DNA of 64,000 bases from an uncultured Lachnospiraceae bacterium (GTDB lineage Bacteria > Bacillota > Clostridia > Lachnospirales > Lachnospiraceae). Numbering within the stretch: position 1 is the first letter of the stretch; each line of letters opens with the position of its first letter. Shown here in pieces: positions 29,091 to 37,874 of this stretch. The notes under the pieces were generated by a model. That model was not told where the DNA came from. It was given only the letters and a program-made list of their open reading frames with translations, and did no database searches. The stretch is taken from the NCBI GenBank assembly GCA_947586255.1, contig CANPXP010000001.1, positions 1-64,000 on the forward strand. Reading direction: 5' to 3'. Position numbers and translations under genes: made by a program.

Positions 29091-30221
29091 ATGGATGGCA
29101 GTCAGCACAACGGGAGAAAGAAAATCAGCGGCAATGTGATTCTCCTGACGGTTCTGATCGGTTTCTGTATTCTGGCGATCATCGAGATCGCATACGGACA
29201 GGCGCAGATTAGGATGGAGAGAGAGAGACTGGCGCTTCAGGAGGCTAATAATCAGGCGGTGCAGGAGCTCAGAGAGGAGTGGGACGGCCTGAAGGGAGAG
29301 CCGGAAGGCGGCGCGGAATCCGCCAAGAGAACGGGCGGAGAGCAGAGCGGCGGCACAGTGACAGAAGTAGAAAAAATGTTGCTCAATACGAGAAGTGAGA
29401 GCGATGCGGACGCCGCGGATGCGCCTTCCGCTATATCGGAAAACAGCAGCGAGGATGAGGGCGACTACGCCATGCAGATCGTCTTTATGGGAGACAGTAT
29501 CCTGGACAACAATCGCGAGCAGGCCGGCGTGGCCTCACTGATCGGTGACGCGTGCAATGCCAGAGTGTACAATATGGCGATAGGCGGCACAACGGCGGCG
29601 GTTCCGTACGATGAGCCCAGAGGATTTGACGATTGGGAGTCTCTGGGGCTTATGGGGATAGTCAATGCCATTGTGGGAAATATCGACGCATCGCTTTTTG
29701 ACGGATACCAGGCGGGAGAAATCCTGAAGAGCTGCGATTTCTATAAGACGGACTACTTTATCATCGAGTACGGCATCAACGACTGTATGAGCGGCAAGAT
29801 ACCCCAGAGCAAGTATATGGCGGACGGCACCGTGGCGGATATCGCGGATATCGCCACGTACGCGGGAGCGCTGGAATCCGCGACGACTCTGCTGCGAAGC
29901 CATTTCCCGGATGCGAAGATTATCATAGTATCGCCGCATTATTGTCAGTTCTTTGAGGATGACAAATATATGGGAGACAGTTACAGCCTCAATTACGGTT
30001 ACGGGACGCTGGTAGAGTTTTTCCGCGTTTCCGCATATGTGGCGGATCAGCACAGAGAGGATGATGTTATGTTCTTCAACGCGATGGATGAGACCGGTAT
30101 CGACGCCTACACGGCGGAGGAGTATCTGGAGGACGGCATACACCTGTCGGAACAGGGCAGGCGGCTGTATGCGGAATGTCTGTCCAGGAGGATCCGGGCG
30201 GATTTCTATCCGGAGGAGTGA
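29091..30221 (+). CDS. Membrane-anchored SGNH/GDSL hydrolase family protein
   Basis: N-terminal TM; FMGDSILDN, AIGGTTAA, EYGINDCMSG, EYLEDGIHLSEQGRRLYAE. Confidence 0.85.
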   Translation: MDGSQHNGRKKISGNVILLTVLIGFCILAIIEIAYGQAQIRMERERLALQEANNQAVQELREEWDGLKGEPEGGAESAKRTGGEQSGGTVTEVEKMLLNTRSESDADAADAPSAISENSSEDEGDYAMQIVFMGDSILDNNREQAGVASLIGDACNARVYNMAIGGTTAAVPYDEPRGFDDWESLGLMGIVNAIVGNIDASLFDGYQAGEILKSCDFYKTDYFIIEYGINDCMSGKIPQSKYMADGTVADIADIATYAGALESATTLLRSHFPDAKIIIVSPHYCQFFEDDKYMGDSYSLNYGYGTLVEFFRVSAYVADQHREDDVMFFNAMDETGIDAYTAEEYLEDGIHLSEQGRRLYAECLSRRIRADFYPEE

Positions 30222-30245
30222 CACGCGGTGCATGGAGAACGGCAC

Positions 30246-30276
30246 AGGGCTTACCAGTTGCGGTAGGCCCTTTTTG
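30246..30276 (+). terminator. Rho-independent terminator
   Basis: AGGGCTTACC-loop-GGTAGGCCCT 10-bp stem (one G-U) followed by TTTTT, 25 nt after SGNH stop. Confidence 0.85.
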
Positions 30277-30306
30277 TTGCAGTACACTGCATGAATGTGA
30301 TAAGAT
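30277..30306 (+). promoter_or_regulatory. Candidate promoter for FkbH gene
   Basis: TTGCAG - 18 nt - TAAGAT with TG extended -10. Confidence 0.5.
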
Positions 30307-30329
30307 AGAGTTCGATAAGGGGGCTTTTC

Positions 30330-32117
30330 ATGAAAGAGTTGGAATATCCTTTTGACAGCGAATATATTCTCAAGAAATCCAAAAAAATCAGGCGACAGCT
30401 TCTGGAGGAGAGATCGGAGTTCCTGCACAGAAAAATCGCTGTCCTGGGCGGCAGCACGACGCACGACATCGTGAGGGTGCTGGAACTTTTCCTGCTGAAT
30501 CAGGGAATACAGCCGGAGTTCTATGAGTCGGAGTATGCGCAGTACTGGCAGGATGTGATGTTTGACAATCCGCAGCTGACCGGGTTCGCGCCGGATCTGA
30601 TTTATATTCATACGTCGAACCGCAATGTTGTGAAGTATCCGTCGGCCGCAAGCAGCGAAGCCGAGATCGACGCCATGCTGGAGGAGCAGTATGGGCATTT
30701 TGCGGCCATGTGGGATAAGATAGCGGACAGGTATCACTGCCCTGTGATCCAGAACAATTTTGAATATCCCTTTTACAGGGTTCTGGGCAATCGGGAGGCG
30801 GTGCTTCCGCAGGGGCGCATCAGTTTTTTGAACAGACTGAACGGGATGTTTTATCAGTATGCGAGAGAGCACGAGGACTTCTATATCAACGACATCAACT
30901 ATATATCCGCGGCGTACGGTCTGGACCGCTGGGCTGACCCGTTCTACTGGCATATGTACAAATATGCCATGTGTATGCAGGCCGTACCGGAATTCGCCTA
31001 CAATCTGTCCAACATTGTGAAGGCTGTGTTCGGCAAAAATAAGAAAGCGCTTGTCCTTGATCTGGACAACACGCTTTGGGGCGGCGTTGTGGGAGACGAC
31101 GGCGTGGAGAACCTGGAGATCGGGCAGGAGACGTCTATGGGGCAGGTCTACTCGGAATTTCAGGGATATCTGAAGGCGCAGAAGGATATCGGGGTCATGC
31201 TCAATGTCAACTCCAAGAACGAGTATGACAATGCAGTCGCAGGGCTGCAGCATCCTGACGGTCTGTTGCGTCCGGACGACTTCCTGGTGATCAAGGCGAA
31301 CTGGGAGCCCAAGAGCGGCAATATGGCGGCGATCGCGCAGGAGCTGAACATCCTGCCGGAGAGCCTTGTGTTTGTGGACGACAATCCCGCGGAGCGCGAT
31401 ATCGTGAGTGTGCAGATGCCGGAGGTGGCCGTGCCGGATATCGGGACGCCGGAGCAGTATATTCGCGTGCTGGATCACGCGGGCTTCTTCGAGGTGACAA
31501 ATCTGTCGGAGGACGACCGCAGGCGCAGTGAGATGTATCGGGCGAATATCGAGCGCGCAAGGCAGCAGCAGAGTTTTGGGGACTACCAGGAATATCTGCG
31601 ATCGCTTGAGATGCGGGGTACAATCAGGGCCTTTGAACCCATCTGCATGGCGAGAATCGCGCAGCTTACCAACAAGAGCAATCAGTTCAATCTGACGACG
31701 AGAAGGTATACGCAGAGTGATATTGAGAGGTTTGCCGCGAGTGAGGAATATATCACAAGATACGGCAGGCTGGAGGACAAGTTCGGCGATAACGGGGTGG
31801 TCTCCGTCGTGATCGGCAGAAAGGATGAGGCGGCGTCAGCGCTGCACCTGGAGCTGTGGCTGATGAGTTGTCGCGTGTTGAAACGCGATATGGAATACGC
31901 TATGCTGGACGGGATGGTGCGCGCGTGCCGCGCGTGCGGCTTAAAAACGCTGTTCGGCTACTATTATCCCACCGCGAAGAACGCTATGGTGAAGGAGTTC
32001 TACGGAGAGATGGGTTTCGTGAAGACACAGGAGGCGGCGGACGGCAGCACCACATGGCGTTTTGATATTCCGGACGACTATGCGGACAGGAATACGGTGA
32101 TCGCTGTGAACGCATAG
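30330..32117 (+). CDS. FkbH-family HAD-IIIC phosphatase/acyltransferase
   Basis: LVLDLDNTLWGGVVGDDG, LVFVDDNPAERDIV, QLTNKSNQFNLTTRRY, LEDKFGDNGVVSVV; GNAT-like C-terminus; N-terminal SGNH-like VLGGSTTHDI. Confidence 0.93.
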   Translation: MKELEYPFDSEYILKKSKKIRRQLLEERSEFLHRKIAVLGGSTTHDIVRVLELFLLNQGIQPEFYESEYAQYWQDVMFDNPQLTGFAPDLIYIHTSNRNVVKYPSAASSEAEIDAMLEEQYGHFAAMWDKIADRYHCPVIQNNFEYPFYRVLGNREAVLPQGRISFLNRLNGMFYQYAREHEDFYINDINYISAAYGLDRWADPFYWHMYKYAMCMQAVPEFAYNLSNIVKAVFGKNKKALVLDLDNTLWGGVVGDDGVENLEIGQETSMGQVYSEFQGYLKAQKDIGVMLNVNSKNEYDNAVAGLQHPDGLLRPDDFLVIKANWEPKSGNMAAIAQELNILPESLVFVDDNPAERDIVSVQMPEVAVPDIGTPEQYIRVLDHAGFFEVTNLSEDDRRRSEMYRANIERARQQQSFGDYQEYLRSLEMRGTIRAFEPICMARIAQLTNKSNQFNLTTRRYTQSDIERFAASEEYITRYGRLEDKFGDNGVVSVVIGRKDEAASALHLELWLMSCRVLKRDMEYAMLDGMVRACRACGLKTLFGYYYPTAKNAMVKEFYGEMGFVKTQEAADGSTTWRFDIPDDYADRNTVIAVNA

Positions 32118-32118
32118 G

Positions 32119-32147
32119 TTGCCAAAACGCGCAAAAACCTTTATAGT
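32119..32147 (+). promoter_or_regulatory. Candidate sigma-A promoter for ACP gene
   Basis: TTGCCA - 17 nt - TATAGT. Confidence 0.5.
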
Positions 32148-32171
32148 AATACAGAGAATGGAGATGAGCGA

Positions 32172-32417
32172 ATGAGCAGGGAAGAGGTATTTGCAAGATT
32201 GAACGATGTGTTCCGCGATGTGTTCGACGATGACGGCATCACGGTGACGGACGCTACCACGGCGGACGATATCGAGGAGTGGGATTCTCTGGAGCACATC
32301 AATCTGTTGGCGGCGGTGGAGCAGGAGTTCGGCATGAAATTCAACATGGGACAGGTCGTCTCTATGAAGAATGTGGGCGAGATGGCGGATATCATCATCG
32401 CGCAGCTAGGCGCTTAG
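32172..32417 (+). CDS. Acyl carrier protein (phosphopantetheine-binding)
   Basis: 81 aa acidic; IEEWDSLEHINLLAAVEQEFG with the DSL serine. Confidence 0.92.
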   Translation: MSREEVFARLNDVFRDVFDDDGITVTDATTADDIEEWDSLEHINLLAAVEQEFGMKFNMGQVVSMKNVGEMADIIIAQLGA

Positions 32418-32437
32418 GACGCATGTGGAGGTGCGCG

Positions 32438-33970
32438 ATGCCGAGGCGGATATGGCGGAAATTCCATGACGGCCTGGAGGGGCTTGAAGGCAAAAAAGAG
32501 TGTGCGGCGATCTGGCTTTTTTCGGCGGTTCTGGTGTTCGGCGTGCTGTTGCTGACAGGGACGGTCACGTCCGGCTATCATCTGGTGGACGACTGGGAAT
32601 ACGCCAAGTATGTGGATCTGATGTCGCCCGGGCGGAGCCGCTTCTGGGACTGCATGAGGGATACGCTGGCTTTTGACCTGACGGTGCGGTTCAGACCCCT
32701 GTATTATATCCTCCGCGTCTGCACCGCGGCGGTCTTCGGGGTGAATCTGACGGCCATGTCGGTGTTGAAGGGGATGGAGATTGTGGCTGCGCTGGCGGCG
32801 CTCTACTACTGTGCCAGGCACATGCGCTGCAGTGTTCTGTACTCCCTGCTGTTTTCCCTGACGGTTATGGTGGGATACCAGTCGGCTGTCTGGTGGAAGC
32901 TGGGCCCGCAGGAATCCTTTGGCATGGTGCTTTTTGCGACGGGTTTTTATCTGCTCCTGACATGGCTGGAGGGCGGAAGTAAGTGGCGTGCGGTCGGCTC
33001 CGTGTGCATGTTTTTTCTCATGTCGGTCTACAAGGAATCCTTTATTCTGCTCCTGCCGTTTGTGATGCTCTATGTACTGTATGAACAGCTGCGGGGGTCC
33101 CGGCTTACGGTCAGGGCGGTGTGGGCGGCTGTGCGGGCGAAAATCGGTTATCTGTTCGTTGTCGGACTGATTTTTCTGACGGAGATGTTTCTGTTGGTCT
33201 TCGTGATCGGGACGAACAATTACGAGTATATCGGGCTGGATGGCGGCATGACTTATGAGCAGTACAGGACGGTCTGGCTGAATGCGCTGGGAACGGACCT
33301 GAAATGGTATTTCCGTTTCGGCGTGATCTGCGGCATGATTCTGCTGACCTGGTGGGAACAGCTGCGGCGGCATCTCTGGGAGATAGCGCTGACGGCCATA
33401 CTTCTGCTCCCTCAGATCGTCACCTACAGCAAGACCGGTATCACAGAGCGCTATATTCTGCCGACTTCGTTCGGGATCGCCTTTTTCCTGATTGTCGTCG
33501 GCTGTCACTTGAAGAGCTTTGGCGGAAAGCGAAAAGCGGTTTATATACTGTGCCTGCTTTTGATGCTGGCGGCGCACACCCGCGTTATGTTCAGGGAGGC
33601 GGATTATTTCGCCTACCGGGGCAACAGTGTCCAGACCATGCTGGATACGACGCTGGCTTACACGAGAGAGCATTCCGACGCAAAGGTGCTGTCCTGTCTG
33701 GGGCCGAACGTGGAGGGCAACCGGACGATGTACTACTGGCTGCGGATTCACGGGTATGACGATGTATTTTACTGGGATGAGGACAGGCTTCTGATCTCCA
33801 AGTGGTTCGGGGAGCATGAGGATGACGAGGATGTGCTGGAGCACATGGATGTGGTCGTCATGTACAACAGAGAGGACAGACACTGGTGTTATGACCCGAG
33901 TCTGGATTTGTCGGAGTTTGAGGAGCGCAAATGCGGCACGCTGACCATGTATTTCAGAAAAAATGTCTGA
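32438..33970 (+). CDS. Polytopic membrane protein, GT-C-like, unknown
   Basis: ~11 hydrophobic segments; HLVDDWEYAKYVDLMSPGRSRFW; ATG 32438 behind GGAGG. Confidence 0.6.
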   Translation: MPRRIWRKFHDGLEGLEGKKECAAIWLFSAVLVFGVLLLTGTVTSGYHLVDDWEYAKYVDLMSPGRSRFWDCMRDTLAFDLTVRFRPLYYILRVCTAAVFGVNLTAMSVLKGMEIVAALAALYYCARHMRCSVLYSLLFSLTVMVGYQSAVWWKLGPQESFGMVLFATGFYLLLTWLEGGSKWRAVGSVCMFFLMSVYKESFILLLPFVMLYVLYEQLRGSRLTVRAVWAAVRAKIGYLFVVGLIFLTEMFLLVFVIGTNNYEYIGLDGGMTYEQYRTVWLNALGTDLKWYFRFGVICGMILLTWWEQLRRHLWEIALTAILLLPQIVTYSKTGITERYILPTSFGIAFFLIVVGCHLKSFGGKRKAVYILCLLLMLAAHTRVMFREADYFAYRGNSVQTMLDTTLAYTREHSDAKVLSCLGPNVEGNRTMYYWLRIHGYDDVFYWDEDRLLISKWFGEHEDDEDVLEHMDVVVMYNREDRHWCYDPSLDLSEFEERKCGTLTMYFRKNV

Positions 33971-33989
33971 GCGGGCGACCGCCCGGCGC

Positions 33990-34391
33990 TTAGACGGGGC
34001 GGATCAGCTCGATCATGCCAAGTGACGCGTGTGTCATAAAAACGACCTCACAGCTATCCAGAGCCGGCGCCGGTGTCGGCGTATCGATCGGCAGGAAACC
34101 TTCTTCGCGCAGCGCCGCAAAGTCGCTGTCGAAGTCGGCGGTCTCGTAGCAGATGTGGTACGGGCAGTTTTTGTATTTTTTCAGGAGTCCGTATACGACG
34201 GAAGTCTCCGAATAGGGGGAGATCAGTTCGATGCGGTAACCGTCCTTGCGTACAAAGCAGATATCCGCAAGGCGGATTTCGTCCCGGACGGTGTCACGGT
34301 CGATCTCATAGCCGAGCGCCTCGAAGGTGCGAAGGGCTGGCTCCAGTTTTTTGACGAGATAACCGATGTGATGTACCTTGAGTGTGGTCAT
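33990..34391 (-). CDS. VOC (glyoxalase-fold) family protein
   Basis: VHHIGYLVKKLEPALRTFEALGYEI...ICYETADFDSDFAALREEGF...GMIELI. Confidence 0.88.
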   Translation of the reverse strand: MTTLKVHHIGYLVKKLEPALRTFEALGYEIDRDTVRDEIRLADICFVRKDGYRIELISPYSETSVVYGLLKKYKNCPYHICYETADFDSDFAALREEGFLPIDTPTPAPALDSCEVVFMTHASLGMIELIRPV

Positions 34392-34429
34392 AGATCTATC
34401 CTTTCCGACCGCGGGTGCGCGTCAAGTTT

Positions 34430-34458
34430 ATTATAGCGGGTGTGCGCGGATTTGTAAA
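34430..34458 (-). promoter_or_regulatory. Candidate sigma-A promoter for VOC gene
   Basis: Minus strand TTTACA - 17 nt - TATAAT. Confidence 0.65.
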
Positions 34459-34508
34459 CGCCGCAGGATCCAGAGCCGGCGCTGCGGCCGGAAATAAGGG
34501 AGCGTGTT

Positions 34509-34973
34509 ATGAGAAAGATCAAAGAGCTGTATGCGCAGTATAAGGATTTTATCATGGAAGTGTTTCACTTCGGCATTGTCGGCGTCGCCAATACCCTGAT
34601 GGGGCTGGCGATCATGGAGGTGCTGTACAATCTGATTCACATGAATTACTGGCTGTCCAGCGGGCTCTCCTACTTTGTCGGCAGCGTCTTCTCCTACCAT
34701 GCCAACGGGAAGCTGACTTTCAAGGTGGAGCAAAAGGACAAGTGGCTGCCGTGGCGGTTTGCGATTAACATCATCGTCTGTTATCTTGTGGCCTTCGGCG
34801 TGGCGCAGCCCCTCGTGCGACATGTGCTGGCGGCGCAGTCCGAGGTGATTGTGGACAACGTGGCGATGATCCTAGGCATGGGACTCTTTATCGTCATGAA
34901 TTTTTTCGGACAGAAACTGCTGGTATTTCGCAAGCGGGATTTTGGCCGTCGGGCGTCGGAGCGGAAGGAGTAG
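34509..34973 (+). CDS. GtrA family membrane protein
   Basis: HFGIVGVANTLMGLAIMEVLYNL..., SSGLSYFVGSVFSYHANGKLTF; four TM segments. Confidence 0.9.
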   Translation: MRKIKELYAQYKDFIMEVFHFGIVGVANTLMGLAIMEVLYNLIHMNYWLSSGLSYFVGSVFSYHANGKLTFKVEQKDKWLPWRFAINIIVCYLVAFGVAQPLVRHVLAAQSEVIVDNVAMILGMGLFIVMNFFGQKLLVFRKRDFGRRASERKE

Positions 34974-34976
34974 ACA

Positions 34977-36818
34977 GTGCGGGATTTGACTGCAAAGACA
35001 CGGATGAGACGGTTGACTGCGTCGAGGGGTTTTCTGTGGGTGACAAATTATTGGTTTTGTTTTCCGATCACAGGGTTCCTGCTCCTTGCAGCCTGCGTGT
35101 TTTTCGGCTATGGAGAGCGCAGCTATATCGCCGTGCACGACAACATGGACCTCTTTTTGGCGCAGTTCCAGATGCTGAAGAACACGGGAAGTTTCTGGAA
35201 ACACGGCGTGGAAATCCCCTTCCTGGGCGGCGTCACGAGAGACGACCTCCCCTCGGAACTGTCGCTGTACAGCGTGCTGTACATGATATTTCCGACTTAC
35301 ACGGCGTACATTCTGGGCATTCTGGGCAAGATTCTGATCGGTCTGTTCTCCTTCCGCCTGCTGGCGGGAGAGCTGCTTGCGGACAGATATTTGCGGTATC
35401 GGCCGCTTGTGTACATGACGGGCTTCGCCTACGGCGTTCTGTGGGTTTTTCCAGCGTTCGGGTTCGCCTTTGCGTCGATTCCGCTGTGCGTATATCTGCT
35501 GGTGAAGATATACAGAGGTGAGGAAAAACGATGGTATCTGTGGTATCCGGCGCTGTTTGCCTATCCGCTGGTGTCGTATTTCTCTTATCACGGCATCTTT
35601 ATTCTAGGCTATCTCGCGATTGCGGCGGTGGGGCTGTCCGTGCGGGACAGGAAGCCCGCGTGGCGGCTTGCGGTGGCGTTTGTCGTGCTGGCTCTTGGGT
35701 ATGCCGCGTGCGAATACCGGCTGTTTGGCCAGATGCTGTTCAGTGATGAGGTGACAATCCGTTCCACGATGGCCAATTCGAGCCTTTCGGCGGCGGAAAT
35801 TGTGCGGGAGGCCGTTACAGTCTGGCGGGAGGGTATCTTCCACGCGGACAGCGTGCACGAAAAAGTGGTGCTTCCGATCTGCGCGTTGTACTTTCTGATA
35901 CGCAACGGCATGTATTTGCTGCGGCGGCAGCCGCGCGAGATCTTTCGGGATCCGTTTAACCTGGTCATGCTGTTTATCGTGTTCAACTGCGCGGTGTACG
36001 GCCTGTATGACTGCGAACCCGTCCGGTCGCTTGTGGAGACGCTGGTGCCGCCCCTGAAGGGCTGGCAGTTCAACAGGACGGTTTTCTTCAATCCGTTCCT
36101 CTGGTACGCCGCGTTTTTTCTTGTGCTGGCGAAGCTGTATGACAGAGGAATCTGGCCGATGTGGGCGGCGAACGCTGTGGTGTGCGCGGCCGTTCTCGTC
36201 GTCATCCTGACGCCGAACCGGTACAACGATCTGTACGCTACGTGCCGCAACAGGGCGTACGAGTATTTTCACGGCGCCGAGGTGGACGAGCTGGACTATG
36301 AACAGTTCTACGCGCAGGAGCTTTTTGACAGAATCAAGAGTGACATTGGCTATGCGGGCGAGTGGTCTGTGGCTTACGGGCTGCACCCGGCGGTGCTGGA
36401 ATACAACGGAATCGCTACGCTGGACGGCTACCTGGGCTTCTATCCGCAGACTTACAAGGAAGATTTCCGCAGGATTATCGCGCCGGCGCTTGAACGGGTG
36501 GAGGCGTCGCGCGTCTATTACGATGATTGGGGCGCGAGGGCTTATCTGTACTCGGGTACGGATCTGAGTATTGTGAGCGCGACGAAGACCGTGTACGCCA
36601 CAGACAGGGACATCTATATTGACACGACGGCGTTTCGAGAGCTGGGCGGGAGATATCTCTTCTCGCGGATAGAGCTTGCGAACGCCGAAGAGACCGGACT
36701 TGCGCTGTGTGGAAGCTATACGGCGCTGGACGGGAGCATGACGGTCTACGTATATCGCGCGCAGACAGGGGATACTGTGAAAACAGATATGATTTCCGCT
36801 GCCGAAGACAAAAAGTGA
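34977..36818 (+). CDS. DUF6044-like polytopic membrane protein
   Basis: SYIAVHDNMDLFLAQFQMLKNTGSFW...FLGGVTRDDLPSELSLYSVLYMIFP; many TM segments. Confidence 0.7.
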   Translation: MRDLTAKTRMRRLTASRGFLWVTNYWFCFPITGFLLLAACVFFGYGERSYIAVHDNMDLFLAQFQMLKNTGSFWKHGVEIPFLGGVTRDDLPSELSLYSVLYMIFPTYTAYILGILGKILIGLFSFRLLAGELLADRYLRYRPLVYMTGFAYGVLWVFPAFGFAFASIPLCVYLLVKIYRGEEKRWYLWYPALFAYPLVSYFSYHGIFILGYLAIAAVGLSVRDRKPAWRLAVAFVVLALGYAACEYRLFGQMLFSDEVTIRSTMANSSLSAAEIVREAVTVWREGIFHADSVHEKVVLPICALYFLIRNGMYLLRRQPREIFRDPFNLVMLFIVFNCAVYGLYDCEPVRSLVETLVPPLKGWQFNRTVFFNPFLWYAAFFLVLAKLYDRGIWPMWAANAVVCAAVLVVILTPNRYNDLYATCRNRAYEYFHGAEVDELDYEQFYAQELFDRIKSDIGYAGEWSVAYGLHPAVLEYNGIATLDGYLGFYPQTYKEDFRRIIAPALERVEASRVYYDDWGARAYLYSGTDLSIVSATKTVYATDRDIYIDTTAFRELGGRYLFSRIELANAEETGLALCGSYTALDGSMTVYVYRAQTGDTVKTDMISAAEDKK

Positions 36819-36866
36819 CAGATGTGTCATATAAGTATATGGAAATGAAATAAAAGGAGAGAAATT

Positions 36867-37847
36867 ATGCCGGTCAGGGTACACAATTTTGGAGGCGTGC
36901 TGGGCTGGAACGCCAGAAAATATTTGCCGAGATTGTCTAGCGCGAGTTATCTGTATCTGCATTTTATCATGCGGAGAAGATTGCAGAAAAAATATATTGA
37001 CTATTTCTTTGCGCAGAAGGAGCCGCCGCATCCGCTGGTTGTCAATCTCGAGACGGTGAACCGCTGCAACAGTACCTGTGAGTTTTGTACGGCCAATATT
37101 CACGCGGAAAAACGGCCTTATAGGAAGATGGAGGACGATCTGTACTACTCTGTCATCGATCAGCTGCGGACGTGGAACTACAGAGGGCATCTGACGCTGT
37201 ACGGCAACAATGAGCCCTGGCTGGACAAGCGGATCGTGGAGTTCCACCGATATGCGAGAAGGCAGCTGCCCGGCGCTTTTATTTTCATGTCCACCAACGG
37301 GCTGCTCTTGGATATCGACAAGGTGAAAGCGATCGTGCCCTATGTGAATCAGCTGATTATCAACAATTACTGCCTGGACATGAAGATGCATGACAATGTC
37401 CGGCAGATTTACGATTATGTCAGGGCGCATCCGGATGAATTTAAAGATGTGGATGTCCTCATTCAGATCCGCTATTTGAAGGAAGTGCTCACAAACAGGG
37501 CGGGCAGCGCGCCGAATAAACAGAGCAAGGGGAAAGTGATCCGGGAGACATGCCTGATGCCCTACACAGATATGTGGATCATGCCGAACGGCAAGATGGG
37601 GATTTGCTGCTGCGATAATTTCGAGACCACCGATCTGGCCGATCTGCATGAAGTGTCTGTCCGGGATGGCTGGAACAGCGCCCCCTATCGGGAGCTTCGC
37701 CAGGCCGTCCGGGAGGGCAGGCAGAACTATCCGTTCTGCCGATACTGTGATTTTATCGATGCGGGACTTCGCATGGACGCGGTGAACGATGTGCTGAAGC
37801 ATCATGAAAAACTGCACGGGGCAAGGCAGTCCGTCTTCAAAAAATAG
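36867..37847 (+). CDS. Radical SAM protein with SPASM-like C-terminus
   Basis: NLETVNRCNSTCEFCTA (CxxxCxxC); MPNGKMGICCCDNFE; FCRYCDF. Confidence 0.9.
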   Translation: MPVRVHNFGGVLGWNARKYLPRLSSASYLYLHFIMRRRLQKKYIDYFFAQKEPPHPLVVNLETVNRCNSTCEFCTANIHAEKRPYRKMEDDLYYSVIDQLRTWNYRGHLTLYGNNEPWLDKRIVEFHRYARRQLPGAFIFMSTNGLLLDIDKVKAIVPYVNQLIINNYCLDMKMHDNVRQIYDYVRAHPDEFKDVDVLIQIRYLKEVLTNRAGSAPNKQSKGKVIRETCLMPYTDMWIMPNGKMGICCCDNFETTDLADLHEVSVRDGWNSAPYRELRQAVREGRQNYPFCRYCDFIDAGLRMDAVNDVLKHHEKLHGARQSVFKK

Positions 37848-37874
37848 AAGCAAAGGATAAAGGGTGGGGAAACA

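Noticed and set aside
29535-31478. 647-aa minus-strand ORF
   Set aside because: Antisense to SGNH and FkbH, spans a strong forward terminator; no recognisable domain.
32172-32417. ACP as part of fatty-acid or polyketide synthesis
   Set aside because: No ketosynthase, acyltransferase or reductase genes in the window; FkbH adjacency fits a dedicated glyceryl carrier better, though this remains inference.
36790-36840. TGACA-GATG-TGTCA small inverted repeat before the radical SAM gene as an operator
   Set aside because: Only 5-bp arms; easily by chance and no cognate regulator seen in the window.
35604-37853. 749-aa minus-strand ORF
   Set aside because: Antisense to the DUF6044-like and radical SAM genes; no family motif and no suitable start/RBS.
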